Notes: generated by a model not told the origin, from the letters alone. A DNA stretch of 60,000 nucleotides from Diphasiastrum complanatum (GCA_029204225.1 CM055105.1:16131353-16191352); one strand, 5' to 3'. Counted from the first letter of the stretch, positions 20,890 through 33,700 are shown. A program made the numbers and translations.

Positions 20890-21660
20890 TTTGATCACTA
20901 AGACAAAAGCACTCTATCAAATCACAAAAATCAGATTTAAACACCCCTATTGGACTCAACAAATACCAATGACTCTTCCTCTTGAGAGTTGGAATGGATT
21001 TGAAAAGATTTGATACCTAGATTTTCCTTTTCTCTTGACTAGTTCACTCAACTTTTGAGATTCTTGAACAAAGTATGGGTTTTGTTTCAAATACTTGAAA
21101 AAAAAACTTAGTCACTTATTTTGGACTCACTCTTGAGATTTGGATTGAATTTGATTTGATTTGACAACGAATTAAACCACTAATTTTCCCAAAAAAAGGA
21201 TCTACACTAGATCACAAAAACTTGACATGTTTACTTGATTCAAACACACAAAGATCAGATCCAATCACCCCTTTGGAATCCCTCTTGACCCAAAGAATCT
21301 CACTCTTGAGATTTGGAATGGACATGAAATGGTTTGATAACAATCTATGTCAATAATTTTTCACCAAGCTTAAAAATTAGACATCTAGAGATTCACAAAG
21401 ATCCCAATCATGTATGAACACTCAAATATGGACTCCTCCCTGTTCTAGACTCCCAATGGGATCACAACTTGACCCTCACACTCTCACAAAGAAAGTTGAA
21501 TAGAACTCATTTGAGTTTCATACATATAATGTCAAAGTTTTGCTTAAAAAATTGAATCCATTCACCCCTATTGGACTCCACCAAGTACCAATGACTCTAC
21601 CTCTTTAGAGTTGGAATGAAATTCAAATTTTCAGAAATGTGATACTTCTCTCTCACTAAG
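20890..21660. repeat. Degenerate tandem array, about 150-base unit, in the element leader
   Basis: Between the PBS and the ORF, a unit with the core CACCCCTATTGGACTC plus CTCTTGAGAGTTGGAATGGA recurs about five times (near 20942, 21119, 21266, 21428 and 21566), spaced 138 to 177 bases. The copies are diverged. In this position it could act in packaging or be a neutral expansion. Confidence 0.6.
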
Positions 21661-22536
21661 ATATTTGCTTACAAAGAGCTAATGCCACTTAGCAAGATTT
21701 GATCACAGTGAAGAAGACAATTTTTCCACCAAAGTCAAGGATTGAGTTACTAGTTCTTGCCCTCTACAAATGAAGGATCCCTTGAAAATTTTGGATCAAC
21801 CACAACACATATGCCTCACTCACCTTTATGACTTTTAATTCAAGCCAAAAAACACACTCACACACTTGAGTAGGGGTGAACAATGTGACTTGGATCTCAA
21901 ATTTTTCTCCTAGTACTTGCCAACAATTCTTATCACCTTGTATAGGTAGATTTTGCCTTTATGAGTGTTTGTGCTTTAGAAATTCACTAAGATTTCACTT
22001 GGAGGACTGATCCAAGAGTGTCTTCTAGCATTTAGATGCTTCTAGACTCGGCCCTTTCACTCTTGAACAAATCTAGAATGAAGGTATAATGGATTTCAAT
22101 CACTCCCCTTGCAAATCACTCCTTAATCTTTGGTTTATAGCACTCTTTCTCTCTCAACTTCAATGTACACTCAAAAAATCAGAGAATCAAATTCAATGAA
22201 CTATAAACAAGCTTTAATCCATCTATATGATTGATCTAAACCAAGAACAAATCAATGGAATAGAAACAATGCAAGTGAAAGCTTGAAAAATGCACTAAAT
22301 TGACTCAAAATTGGGTGTATGAAGCTCAAAATGCACCAAACTGAATTTTACTGTCCAAAACAGGTCCTGTACGGCCCCACACGTGTGGAAATTACACCTG
22401 TAGCCCACAGCAAGATTTGGTACAAATATGGTGGTTCTAGCTATCCATTCAACCTCGCTACCTCAATATTAGCTTGTTTCCAAAAACCTGCCAATTTAGG
22501 TATAGTTTAGATCAATTCCTTAAATGCACTTGTACT
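21661..22536. other. Untranslated leader of the LTR element
   Basis: No ORF of note lies between the PBS and the repeat array. The sequence is AT-rich with scattered TTGACTC- and CTCTTGA-type words. Confidence 0.5.
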
Positions 22537-22550
22537 TGGCTCTGATACCG
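22537..22550 (-). other. Primer-binding site of the LTR element
   Basis: Minus strand CGGTATCAGAGCCA follows the LTR directly. It is the copia initiator-tRNA-Met primer site TGGTATCAGAGCCA with the first base changed to C. It proves the minus-strand orientation. Confidence 0.9.
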
Positions 22551-23400
22551 TGTCAAAGTGCAGCAAAATGGACCAAGAATAGATCTGAATCAGATCCACA
22601 AGTGTGATTGGATGTTAGATTAGATCAACCTATCAATCTACACAAGATTAGATAGCATTTAGATCAAATCTAGATGAATAAATCTAACAAGAACAATCAT
22701 TATTGATCAAAACTTGTACTTGCTGGTTTCACACGTGTGAAAACCTGTCAAATTACGGACAGTAGGCTGAGAATAAAGTATACCAAGCTTGAACCCAATC
22801 AATGCATAAAAACACAAGACGAATAGAGAGAAAACACTAGAATTGCTCCAAAACCAAGATTTAGCTTCCATGTCAATTATGGCCAAATGAGCCACCATAT
22901 ATACACAAGAGCTGATGCTTACTCAGCTGATTTGGCACGTGTGAGAGTGCCTACTCATCAAAGGATCCACCAATAATCATCAATATGGCACATGGACCAA
23001 GTTTCCTAACTTATAGCCACCTCCCTTGATTTTAGGCCAATTTTCCTAATTTATAGGGACTTGCACAAATATCTACTACAAGTTGGATCTCACATACTAC
23101 TGATGTTTTCACACATGTGAGCAGTCCTTGGCATGTGTGAGATCACTCCTATCCATGTGAAATAGCTTTTTCTACCAATAAAATGATGCCAAGTGGCATA
23201 TAGCTAGAAAACTAGATTTTGGCCATTTTAGCCACTAGATCTCAAATGAAATGGTATGTACAACCTATATGACTCATCTAAATGATAAATGCATTTATTT
23301 CACACGTGGGAACAGGCTCCACACATGTCTTATGATGATATGTACTACTCATAATGGTATTCACAAGATATGATCAAGTTAGCTTTTGCCAATTTTAACA
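22551..23400 (-). repeat. 5' LTR of the non-autonomous element
   Basis: On the minus strand it runs from TGTTAAAATTGG at 23400 to CTTTGACA at 22551, with TG and CA ends. It contains CACACRTGTG and TCACACATGTGAG words repeated at several places, which may be regulatory. A 63-codon frame (22707-22898) has an equivalent in the other LTR and is not considered a gene. Confidence 0.92.
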
Positions 23401-23466
23401 ATAAAACCACCCAGCACGGTCACAAAATACTAACAAGGCAAGGTTATATAGTTTTGAGTATCGTCC

Positions 23467-24059
<593 letters not shown>

Positions 24060-25010
24060 GGGGCCCAAGGACACCCGTTGTTGATGAATCATCATCCTTT
24101 TTTTGAACCACTGCTTTGATAGTCCAAGTTACAAGATCAACCTTGACTGCACATTCACGGTTTTCAAAAGTGATTTTTTCGGTACCCCAGTTATGAATTA
24201 TTTGCGCAACTCGTAACCATGGGTTCCCAATAGGACTCGGTAGACATTTGGTGCTTCTAGTAAGTTCATTACTACAAAAGTAATGACGAACTGTACTCCC
24301 GCAATTCTGACAGATATATCTTCAACCATTCCTCGCGACGAAGTGTCGTTTGATCAGCTACCTTAATGACAAAAGTAGCAGGTTTTATCTTTGTAAGGCC
24401 CCATTTTGCACATAGCTTTGTAGAAATCAGGTTACTCCCGAACCGCCATCTATCACAGCTGCTTTATTAGGAAATTGTCTATGCTGTATCGACAGGGTGA
24501 TATTTTTTTGTTCACTTTCCCAAGCTGCTCCAACATGGAGTACTTCATTAGATTCTTCAAATCCAGCACAAAAAAGTGGCTCCTAATGGACTTTTGGTTC
24601 AGCTTGAGTTGATTTTTGCGCTAATACTTCTTTTGCTTTTGGCACCAACTTCAGGAACTCTCCCAACGAAATATTGATTTTACTAGACAAAATATTCATG
24701 AGCAGTTCTGTTTGCGGTACTTCTGGTTCAGTCATCTGTAAGTTTCTTCATGATGATGCAACTGAGCATTCATATTTGTATGTGAATTTTTCAGTGACTG
24801 CAATGGTGAAGAACGAACTTCGGCTATTGCTCTAGCAACTTCAAGCTCCTCTTCTTCTTGCAGATATTTAATCCACTGCGTCATATCCTAATATCTTCTT
24901 TTTTTGCATGAAGATTTGGATAGACTCTAGATGCTGTTGGTATATCAATTAATGGTATAGAATCAGCAGGTACTAGATTTGCTACCAGTTCCTTCTGCTT
25001 CTGTGCTCTG
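24060..25010 (-). pseudogene. Ty3/gypsy gag end and protease remnant
   Basis: On the minus strand at about 24560-24180 the reading AVIDGGSGV leads to KLCAKWGLTKIKPATF and VKVADQTTLR in approximate form. The D-G-G-S-G replaces the usual D-S/T-G of the retropepsin active site. Upstream, about 24900-24750, is DMTQWIKYLQEEEELEVARA, a gag tail. Frameshifts and stops interrupt it, and there is no ORF longer than 60 codons. RT and beyond are absent. It ends where duplication copy 2 begins. Confidence 0.6.
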
Positions 25011-25011
25011 G

Positions 25012-25975
25012 TGACCACCATCATCATTGTTGGATTCTATCATCAACGTTTATATTTTGCCACATTTTAACGAGTAAACAACTAAAGATATTCAAATATT
25101 ATAGGACACGTGTCAAGAATCTAAGTGAGTGATCAAAGAAAAATATCTCGTCACACAAAGCCCCCACGCGTTAACGTGGGTAGTGGAGATTGGCCCATAT
25201 TTATATGACACTGCCTTAAGCAAAATTAAAAAGACACATGTGATCTTTATACTAGTAGGGATAATTTAGGAACCTGGCACTTGCACGGATAGGGGGGATT
25301 CACCATCTGAGAGCATTCCATTCCAAACGAAGCCCTTCCTCGGATGGAAAGCATTGAGGAGACATTCTTCCCTGCCGTAGTTTTATTTTTTATTTTATTT
25401 TAATGTTTTTGTCTCTAAATTTTTGAAGGTGCATGTAAAAGAATTTCAAAAAAGAAAAGAAAAAGAGAGGTGCATAGATATTGCTATGAGAATCGCGTCC
25501 CTTTTCTTCATGAAAAGGTCAAAAATGACATTACAGCGGGCAAAAGATGAAGATGAGGACGTAGCATATGCTTAAAAGCTAAACAAAGTGAATTGAAAAC
25601 TGGGGGGCCACTCGGATGACCTTCCACCATGGGAGGTGGGTGCTTGAGGGCCTCATTGAGTAGGGCGAAATGCTTGAGGACATGGGCCTTCCCTTGCATA
25701 TTGACATGTGTGAAGTTTTTTTCTTCTGAGTTTATTTTTTTTCTACATTTTTTTTAGGAGATTTTTTTTTAGGAGATTTTTTTTTCCTACAATTTTTTTT
25801 TCCCTCCTTTTTTTTGTGTAAATTTTTTTAGTCTCTTTTTCTAGATTTTTTTTTCTAGTCTTTAAATTTTCCACCAAAAAAATCTTTTACATTTGTTTTC
25901 AAATTTCTTTTGATGGAATGTGCATGTGGACAACCAATGACAGGCTACCACATAGCGCATGCACATTTCTCGTGA
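25012..25975 (+). repeat. Segmental duplication, copy 2 (partner at 14663-16573)
   Basis: It starts near TTGGATTCTATCATCAACG and repeats the G-box palindrome GACACGTGTC (about 25107-25116) and the ACGCGTTAACGT site of the L18a-like promoter. It then matches the T-rich block and stops inside the 16543 hairpin (GCGCATGCACATTTCTCGTG). It lacks the 888-base insertion of copy 1 and so shows the empty site. The orientation is the same in both copies. Confidence 0.8.
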
Positions 25976-27100
25976 GTCATTACACATCTTATCTTCAACT
26001 TCCTTCTTGATGAAGCCCTCAAGTTGCCTCATGTAGTTCTCATAGCATACCTCGGTTTGCCTCATGTAGATCTCATAGCAAAATGGTTCATCAAGCATTG
26101 AAGTAAGAAAAGTGTTGAAAGTGAATGGTTGAGAATCTTCCCATTGATTACCTTTGCCAATATAAGTGAGCCTTGAAGGCTCGACCCTTGCCTTTGTGGA
26201 CCTTCTTGGAGCACTTGATCTTTGAGGTGGATCCTCAAGATCTCCATCACTTTGTTGCTCCTCCTCAATCCTTGCAAGATAATTGACACCAAGGTTGTTG
26301 ATTTTTCTTTCATTTACACAAGATACTAGATGGATCCAAGCATCTCTTGTATAAACATCTAAGAATGTTTTATGCATATTATCATCACTACTTGGTACAC
26401 GAGAAAAAGAGTGTACATTTGAATGAATGATTTTCCCTTCTGCCATAGCAATTTTAGCATCCAACTTAAACAAACTACCTTGTTTAACACCATTTGCTAT
26501 GCAAATATCATTCTTCATGATAGAACAAACTCCATGCTTGAAGTGAACATCTAAACCATCATCCATTAGTTGTCCAAGCAAGCTCTTGGTAATTGATGGT
26601 ACAGAATGTGTCCTTTTGGAAAGTCATGTGGGAGCTAGCCCCACTATCAATCCACCAAGTGTCCTTTGAGTTGCTTTTTCTTGTTGGAGTGGATGTAGAT
26701 GCCATCAAAGATGAGATCTCCTCATCCCCATCCTCTTCATATGCAAGGTTCCCTTGTTTGTCCTCCTCCTCTTTTGCTCTTAGCCTCTTCGGATGCATAA
26801 TGCCCCTTCTTTCCACAAAAGAAGCATTTTTGCTTAGACTTGTCATTTGAGCTTGATGCATCATCCTCTTCTTTGGCCTCCTTTGGATGCTTCTTCCTTC
26901 CATTGGTCTTCTTTTTGCCCTTGAATGAGAAATTGGCTTTCTCATCACCATCCTGCAAAGACAAGGAACTCATCCTAGATTTTGCATGGAGCATCCTACA
27001 CTCTTCAACCACTAATACACTGTGAAGTTTTTCTATAGTTGGCAAAAACTTTGGACCAAATTTGCAAAGTCATTTCCTAGACCATTAAGAACAATTTGTA
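25976..27100 (-). pseudogene. Gutted Ty1/copia polyprotein: gag, protease, linker; integrase and RT deleted
   Basis: Read from 27100 downward: ILNGLG-type gag helix (VQIVLNGLGNDFANLVQSF), gag tail, and the zinc knuckle CFFCGKKGHYASEEA, which lacks the final Cys. The protease WWIDSGASSHMT with active-site DSG follows at about 26640. Next are LMDDGLDVHFKHGVCSI of the pre-integrase domain, and then the acidic linker DGDLEDPPQRSSAPRRSTKA. It ends FLTSMLDEPFCYEI at about 26080, where RT should begin. The integrase core between pre-integrase and linker is missing. At least one frameshift lies near 26750-26850. Confidence 0.8.
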
Positions 27101-27316
27101 CAAGGATACCCGAGCACAGGGTAAAAGGGGCCAATATGCCTTGGTAATGGTATATCCCTAGTATGGGTATTAGCCTGAGTATATTGAAAGTAGATACACA
27201 GGGATATCCGGTTCTTTGCTAGGTACTAAGAAATTATATACCAGACTGGTATGTTTTTTAATACCATGATACCCGGGTTGATACCAGGCACGACCCTCTA
27301 TACCGGTCCAACACTG
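27101..27316. mobile_element. Iterated-word (GGTATA/GGGATAC) MITE-like element
   Basis: A block crowded with GGTAT, GGATAC and ATACCC words on both strands begins where the copia gag reading breaks off. Its right edge is the inverse of CAGTGTTGGACCGG, a hAT-like terminus. The left terminus is unclear and no target duplication was found, so the limits are approximate. Confidence 0.4.
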
Positions 27317-28432
27317 GTCAAAATGACTTTTTTTTCAAATAAAAAAAAAGTTGTAGATATACACCTGTTGGTTGTGATCTTCCTTCTTTGCTCGTTTGCT
27401 CAGTCCAAAATGTTGACAATGCAATCAATAACAATCAAGTATGCACAATCATGCAAATTATATTCACGCCGTCATCTTACTAATATCATGAAAAGAGCTC
27501 AAATAGAACATGAGGAATTCTTACAAATCATGATCTCTACATCATCCAAGTAGGTGTGTGCAACTATGTCAAATGACAAGTTTTAAACAAAAACAAATAT
27601 ACTTAAATTTTCATAAAACAATAGCTCGTGAATATATCACTAAAAGGTGATTACAAATTATCTTAACCAATAAGAATGTCTCAGTACAATCACAATTGAT
27701 AATCACCCCATAACTTTCTAGAATATACAGATAATCATTTCTAATATATGACATTACTAGAGCAATCAAAATATTTGATATCTAAGCTAGCTAGCTTAGC
27801 ATAATCTTAAAGAAAATCACGTATACATTTTGAAAGTGTAAAGACATCACCAAAACCGTGACAAGAGATTTTAAGCAAGTGCACCTCCTCTTCAAGATTG
27901 TGAATGCTTGGGCTTTGTACCTGTAATCTACTAAAACCTGGATCGGAACGAATGCTTTGTTAAATATTTATGAATTTACTTGCAATTTGGGGCCTCATTC
28001 TAGATTGGAATGTATTCCGTTTTGGAACGGGCAACTATACATGTTTTCTATAGTGTAAGTCATTCACAACATTTCATCAATTTTAAAGAATCTAAAATTT
28101 GTCAAGACATTTTTTTTAACCGAGCAATTTTTCCAAAGCATAAGACAAACTACTTGTCCCAACAAACACAAGTCAATTGTTTGCCATGTGAGGCAAATCT
28201 CAAAAAAAGTTATTGTAATTTTGCCATGCGTGGCAAATATCCAAAAAACTCTCTGTAATTATTGCCATGCATGGTACTACCACAAGTCGCAAATCTCCAG
28301 ATTACTTGTCATAAGAAAAAGTGGTTACTTAACGACTTTCTGTGGTTGTGCCACGCAAATGCATTTGGCGCTCATCTTATTAAAAAATTTGGATTTTAAA
28401 TTTTCACGTGGCCTTGCTACACGCGTCTGTGT
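27317..28432. other. Non-coding, with a GCCATGCRTGGCAAA word cluster
   Basis: No gene was found. From about 28180 to 28360 the word TTTGCCATGYGWGGCAAAT, itself nearly palindromic, recurs three times with relatives (CCACGCAAATGCATTTGG). It may be another iterated-word element without clear ends. Confidence 0.4.
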
Positions 28433-28854
28433 TGTTAGAAATAATAAATGATAATGTTAGTTTCCCATAGGTTACTTTGACCCAAAAGGTCGAGACTTGT
28501 GTAACCATGGGTTAGGTTTATAATTTAGACCATGTTAAGTTAGTTTTAGCTAAGTTGGACCCAATTTTGGTCTAGTAATAACTCATGGGTCCAAGTAAAG
28601 TCTAATTATGTTAAGGGGCCCTATCTTGACTTTTGGGAGTGCCTTGTAATTAGTAGTGGATGAACTTCGGGTTTGGAAGAGTCTAGGCCCTTGGAAGGCC
28701 TATTTGTATGTACTCATTATATTCATTTGTAATTCATTCCCTTTCTAGCATTGCTACTACTTTCTCTCTCCTTGAGGGCCCCTAAGCCTCTCCCTCTTCT
28801 TTTTGTATATGGAGATTGAATGTTAGAAGGATCTTGACACTTTGATTTCCTACA
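28433..28854 (+). mobile_element. Solo or truncated LTR, same family as 53224-53688
   Basis: It starts TGTTAGAAATAATAAATG and shares the stretch CATAGGTTACTTTGACCC followed by AAAAGGTCGAGA and TTGTGTAACCATGG with the LTR at 53224-53688, which lies on the opposite strand. Similarity is patchy further on (ACTCATGGGTCCA, TTTCCTACA near the end). It ends about 28854, short of the CCAACA terminus. No interior flanks it. Confidence 0.6.
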
Positions 28855-28905
28855 TGTGCCGCACATGGCAAAGCCACACCAAAAATTTAAACACATTCTT
28901 ACCTG

Positions 28906-28906
<1 letters not shown>

Positions 28907-28981
<75 letters not shown>
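28907..28981. repeat. (TG)n microsatellite, about 75 bases
   Basis: An uninterrupted TG run. The 101-codon minus-strand frame across it (poly-HT) is an artefact. Confidence 0.95.
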
Positions 28982-28982
<1 letters not shown>

Positions 28983-31556
28983 CTTGGATTGACCAAGCTA
29001 TGGAAAGACCTTTGAGCTTATACTTCATGATTCTTGATCTTTTTCACAATAAGAAACTCAAAAAGGAATTTCATCTTTAGTCAACATTTAAGTCTGCTAT
29101 GACATTTGACTTGTCAAAATTTGAAGTATATTCTTCAAATTAAATACGGGTTAATTATGGATTCCTCACAGGTTCCTTACTGGCAGAGATCATACTACAT
29201 CATAGAAGGGTTTCTTTGGAGCTCCTTACGAGTTCCTTACGAGTTAAATATTAGTTAATTACGGGTTCCGTAAAGAGGAAATTTATGGGTTCGACCTACA
29301 GTCTAGAATACAACTAAAATTGCCTAGTCTAGTCGTAGCTTATGCAGGAAAAATGGAAGGTGGGACAGAGGATTATTTTTTCTCTCTCACTCCTTTCCCT
29401 TAGCCGAGGTTGAATCCTTCACCAGCGATGGTTGATCAGGGCGTCCCACATTGTTTATGTGCACATTTCTTATAGGCTCTCATAGCTGTAAACTCCAAAG
29501 ACTGCTAACATGCTCCTTACGATTTTCCTTTCCATAGGATTTTCGTGAGAAAGATGTCATCTTACAAAGTTGCTCGAGGCCTAAAGTTCAAGATGCACTT
29601 CAGCTTCTTTAAAAAAATTTAGTGAAAAAGCCCTTATTTTGACCTCCTTTATCCATTTTGGCCCAAACTTGGCCCAAACAAAAGGCAACGGACTCCAAAT
29701 GAAGGGCACCCAAACTATACCTGCAAGTGCGGTACCTAAAAACAGAGTGATTGTAACAAAGAAACTGCTCTGTAGATGCCAAAAAGTACAATTACTTAAC
29801 TACTAGAGAATTTCCACAAGAAAACGTTATGAACAACATTGTGGGAGAACTTGTTTCCCCACATGAGAAAAGAATAACCCATGTGGAAAGATGTGTTTTC
29901 TATTACATAAGGTATGTTACACATTCAAGGCCAATTTATAAGATGACTTCTAGAACTACTATTAACTTATTCGAACATTTTTTCTCTTTTTTTTGTGTCT
30001 CATCATTTCTTAAACCTCTAGTACAACTCTTGGTTAATCATAATGCACGAAACAAACAAAGTAGCACACAAAAAATGTTTAAGATTGTTGAAACATCTCT
30101 GCTAAAAGTAGAAGCTCTTTCTCAATGAAACTAGTTCCTAAACCTTATGCCCAAACCATTAGCTGGTGCTTTGTGGCTCATCTTTTATAATCCTCGAAGA
30201 TTGTATCCCAATTCCCATTTAGGATACAAAACCCCAAATATTTTGAGTTCTCATCTTTAACTCATTGGCTATGTTTGTTTGCATTTAAGAATGATTTCAC
30301 TTGCATCCAAGAAAATTTCACAAGGTCATATGTTCTTTTTATGCCAAAGTAACCCACTCACCCTCAAGTTGCCTGAACAGTCAAAACAAACATCAAATAT
30401 CTCATTTATGTGGTGCACATACTCTCTCTTTCCAAAGAGAGAAAAAAATGTTTAAAATTGCAAGCCTAATTTGTAATATTACTCTTGGATTTACGAAGAG
30501 CATCATTTGGGATCCCAATATGTAATAATCGGCACATACAATTAATAAAATGATTAGCCTACACAAGACTGATACAGGTAAGGAGACTGATAAGAGATCA
30601 AACTGGATTTTGATAAGATTTATCTTGTTCATTTTACCATTTCAGCTGAACACTTCAAAGTGGCACCTTGTTGTGTATTGGATTTCCATGTCAAATTCTT
30701 ACACGAGTTTTTATGAGTAGATTGTCCACCAAAACAAAATTGTCTCCAAATTTCCTTAGCATGAAATACAACAAGCATTTCATGCGTAAGATGATTGGTC
30801 TATAGAACAAACCTACTCCAAATAGCAACCTCATTCCTACTTTCACATACATAGTTATACACTGAAGTGGGTTCTTAATCAAGACCACATAATCGCATAA
30901 GAAGAGACGAAACTTGGTTATTTAAATGTAGCTTACTTAGAGACTATTTAATGTTAACAGTGTCTACTGAAGTATTCCAATATATATTTCATACCTAAAC
31001 AAGGCTAACATCCAAACATCAGGTTTAACTCTTTGTTTAAATTGTTGGAAACAAAATGAGGTTGCATTTCAGCTTACTTATATACAAGCTATCAATTTGT
31101 CATTTGTGTTTTGCATAACTTGTTTTTTACCTCAATACTTGAATACCACCTATTATCTCTTTTCTTGAGTGAACACATCAAACTGTCCATTTATTAAGTG
31201 AATTTCTTAAAATTTGTACAGTATCACCTTCTATTCGACTTACTACTTAGGAATCAAATGCATCCCGGCATCCTTACCTTCGACCTACCTTGGACGAAGA
31301 CCAAGTAATGATGTATTTTTCCATTTCAAAACAAATGTTGAAAATGCCAATGTCACAAACCATTGGCGAAAGGAAGTTTATTGAGTGCTTGAAACCAGTA
31401 AGTTATTGATGGTTGATCTAATCTCCCCTCCCCCGGAAGCCAAGATAGATGTACTTATTAAAAAATTTCTCAAACTACCTAATTCTTCTTATGTGACCTC
31501 AGGTTCAGGCCTGTAACTGCCTGACATGTACAAGAGAACTTTGCCTCTCCTTATTT
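28982..31556. other. Long non-coding stretch
   Basis: No supported gene. Around 29140-29280 the words GGGTTAATTA, GAGTTCCTTACGAGTT and GGGTTCC recur, again resembling an iterated-word element. The rest is AT-rich sequence without recognised borders. Confidence 0.4.
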
Positions 31557-31890
31557 TTAAGTTACAATGTTAAGGGTCCTTGATGCTTAAGTTCAGCATG
31601 CTCAAACAATGTCAGCTAGCATATCATCGTGGCCCTAAGCATTAAATTTCTGGCCACTCCTTTCAAAAACAGGATTGTGTTCCAAGTTGTCTAAGAGAAA
31701 TTTGTGAGGTTGGACTGAAGGAATTTGGTGTTACAATGTTAAGGGTCTTTTGACCCTTGGAAGTTCAGCATACTCGATCAATGACACCAACAAAAGACAT
31801 TTTTCAGTCTTACAAAACAAGGTTACATTGCAAGTGGTCAAGAAAATTTTGCGAAGTTGACTAAAGGGATTCAGTCAAAAGAACTCCAAT
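31557..31890. repeat. Tandem duplication of about 170 bases
   Basis: TTACAATGTTAAGGGTC followed by AAGTTCAGCATRCTC occurs at about 31562 and again at about 31731. In both copies a segment with AAAACARGRTT and GAGGTTGGACTGAAGG or GAAGTTGACTAAAGGG follows. The copies are diverged. Confidence 0.6.
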
Positions 31891-32274
31891 AAATGGTCAT
31901 TAAGTCGATTATTAAAGCTCCAGTCGTTTGCAAGGCACCCTAATATATATTGTATATGTGCTATATAAACTATCTGATCTAGATCTTTCTATATGAGCCT
32001 TTAGATTAGATCAATGCTCTTGTTCTTGCTTGTCACCATCCCGTTGACTTACCTTGAAAATTTGCACTATTCTCAAGGCCAGTGTCAACTTAAGCACAAT
32101 ATATTTGCTCGATTGCATTCATTAGTATACAATACATTCACATTTTTGAATAAAACTGAAGCACATTATGCATATGATCAATGCTAGAGAATAAAATGTT
32201 CTTGTTTCAGAAAAAAATAGCATGTCTGCTTAAAAGTCACTGAGCTGCAGGTAAAATGAGTGGATCTCCGGTTA

Positions 32275-32440
32275 AAAAATGACCAGACGTACATGAGAAA
32301 AAGAGGGGAAAAGTAAACGATTTGGGTTTTGTTTGCCAACTAACTGCTATCCGGGCAAAACGACCAGACATACATGAGAAAAAGAGGGGACAAGTAAACA
32401 AGCTGGGATTTGTTTGCCAGCTAAAGCACACCTATCCAGG
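32275..32440. repeat. Tandem duplication of about 82 bases
   Basis: AAAATGACCAGACGTACATG at about 32275 and AAAACGACCAGACATACATG at about 32357 each continue with AGAAAAAGAGGGG, AAGTAAAC and TTTGTTTGCCARCTAA. The short open frames here come from the repeat. Confidence 0.75.
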
Positions 32441-32811
32441 CTTTAGTGGGATTTCGAATCCCTGCACTCACTGCTCAAGCTCTGCTTTCACCAGAATTTT
32501 AAAACCACCACACAGCCCCAGTGCAGGATTTTATTCTAAACTCCACATAAGAAGCAAATTCATGTAAGGAATTTACAAGGATAAGTTACAGGCTAACCAG
32601 TGCATCGCTGTTGACAGATCAGTGGGTACTGAGCGGTACAAGAAGAAGCACTAGTAGTTTTCTTTTCTTTCTACAAAGAGCTACTAGACATCACACAACT
32701 AAATTTGCCTCTTCACTTGTCATCTTCACTTTTTGAAGTGTGTTTGTAAGAAACTTTTTTGCTTGTAGCCAGGGATGTCGGTGGTTATACCTCAATTTTA
32801 TTTCATTTCTT

Positions 32812-33700
32812 TCAAACAATCTCCATCTCATGCACTCTGTTGTTGAATTCTTTGCTGGTGAAATCTTGACCTTCTAGATCAGCGAAGGTGCACTGGTCAT
32901 TGGAGGATTTCTTCTCATTTTCACCATTAGACTTTGCACTTGCACAATCAGAACTTGAAGCTGTTGTAAACACTTCTCCATGAGGTGAATTCAAATTGAT
33001 ATCAGTATTGGTAGTTGCTGACAACATGCTTAGTCCATCCGGACATATTTTCCAGGCACCGGGCCTGAGCTCTTCTTCCTTGGAGCTCCTCCATGACCAA
33101 AAACTTGAATATCCTGGTATTTGAGAGGTCCATTCACCATGTTCATCATTCATGTAGCTTCTTGTCGTTGATGACGAGATACTCCTCTCTCTTATTAGCT
33201 CATTGTCAGCATCGTTTTCAACTTGCCGATTAGTGCCTCTGGATTCTGATATAATACCAATGTCAAGATTATTTACAAAATTTGATCCGGAATTGATTCC
33301 CACATTATTTGTTGCTTCATTCAGAACATGGCCTTCTGGGGTGTTTGACATTGATGGGTCCCCAATTGAGTCTGCACTGTAATGATAAAGCATATGCTGG
33401 AGATGAATCTGTTCAGAGACTGTAGAGTTCAAAACTGCAGTACTACTTGGAGAACAATGTGGTGCATGGAACAGATTAGCAGATGTAATTCTCGGCATAA
33501 CCCACTGTCGACCTTCCAAGTTTATCCTTGGATGTGGAACTCCAATCTCTGGAGACATACGAAGGGAGATTCGGCAGATTGGGCAAGTTGCATTCTGTCG
33601 TAGCCATGCATCAATACAGGCAATGTGAAACGCATGTCCACATTTTGGTAAAACCCGCAATACCTCCTTGTCTTCGTATTCTGCCAGACAAACCGTGCAC
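32812..33700 (-). CDS. RING-H2 E3 ubiquitin ligase, ATL-like, last exon
   Basis: An acceptor CCTCGACCAG just before 33700 leads directly into CTVCLAEYEDKEVLRVLPKC, then GHAFH, CIDAWLRQNATCPICRISL. This is a canonical RING-H2 (C-C-C-H-H-C-C-C) with the tryptophan that contacts E2 enzymes. About 250 residues of S/N-rich tail follow, with a W-rich patch near the middle (SSFWSWRSSKEEE), to a stop at 32812. The 18 codons before the RING in the open frame look intronic. The N-terminal membrane segment and GLD motif expected in ATL proteins must lie in upstream exons that I could not place. AATAAA about 17 bases past the stop is a possible poly(A) signal. The protein would transfer ubiquitin at a membrane. 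Confidence 0.85.

Larger units (their letters stand above)
17905..23400 (-). mobile_element. Complete non-autonomous LTR retrotransposon, copia-derived
   Basis: Two 850-base direct LTRs (17905-18754 and 22551-23400) differ at about 13 positions by eye count. They bound a 3796-base interior. ATAAA flanks both ends (17900-17904, 23401-23405) as a 5-base target duplication. The PBS sits next to the right LTR and the polypurine tract next to the left LTR, so the element reads on the minus strand. The interior encodes one 653-codon ORF but no integrase core and no RT YVDD. It must have moved using proteins from another copia element. The close LTR match means a recent insertion compared with its neighbours. 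Confidence 0.92.

Noticed and set aside
28723-29028. 101-codon minus-strand frame with an HT run
   Set aside because: It is produced by the (TG)n tract, and the flanking codons show no domain.
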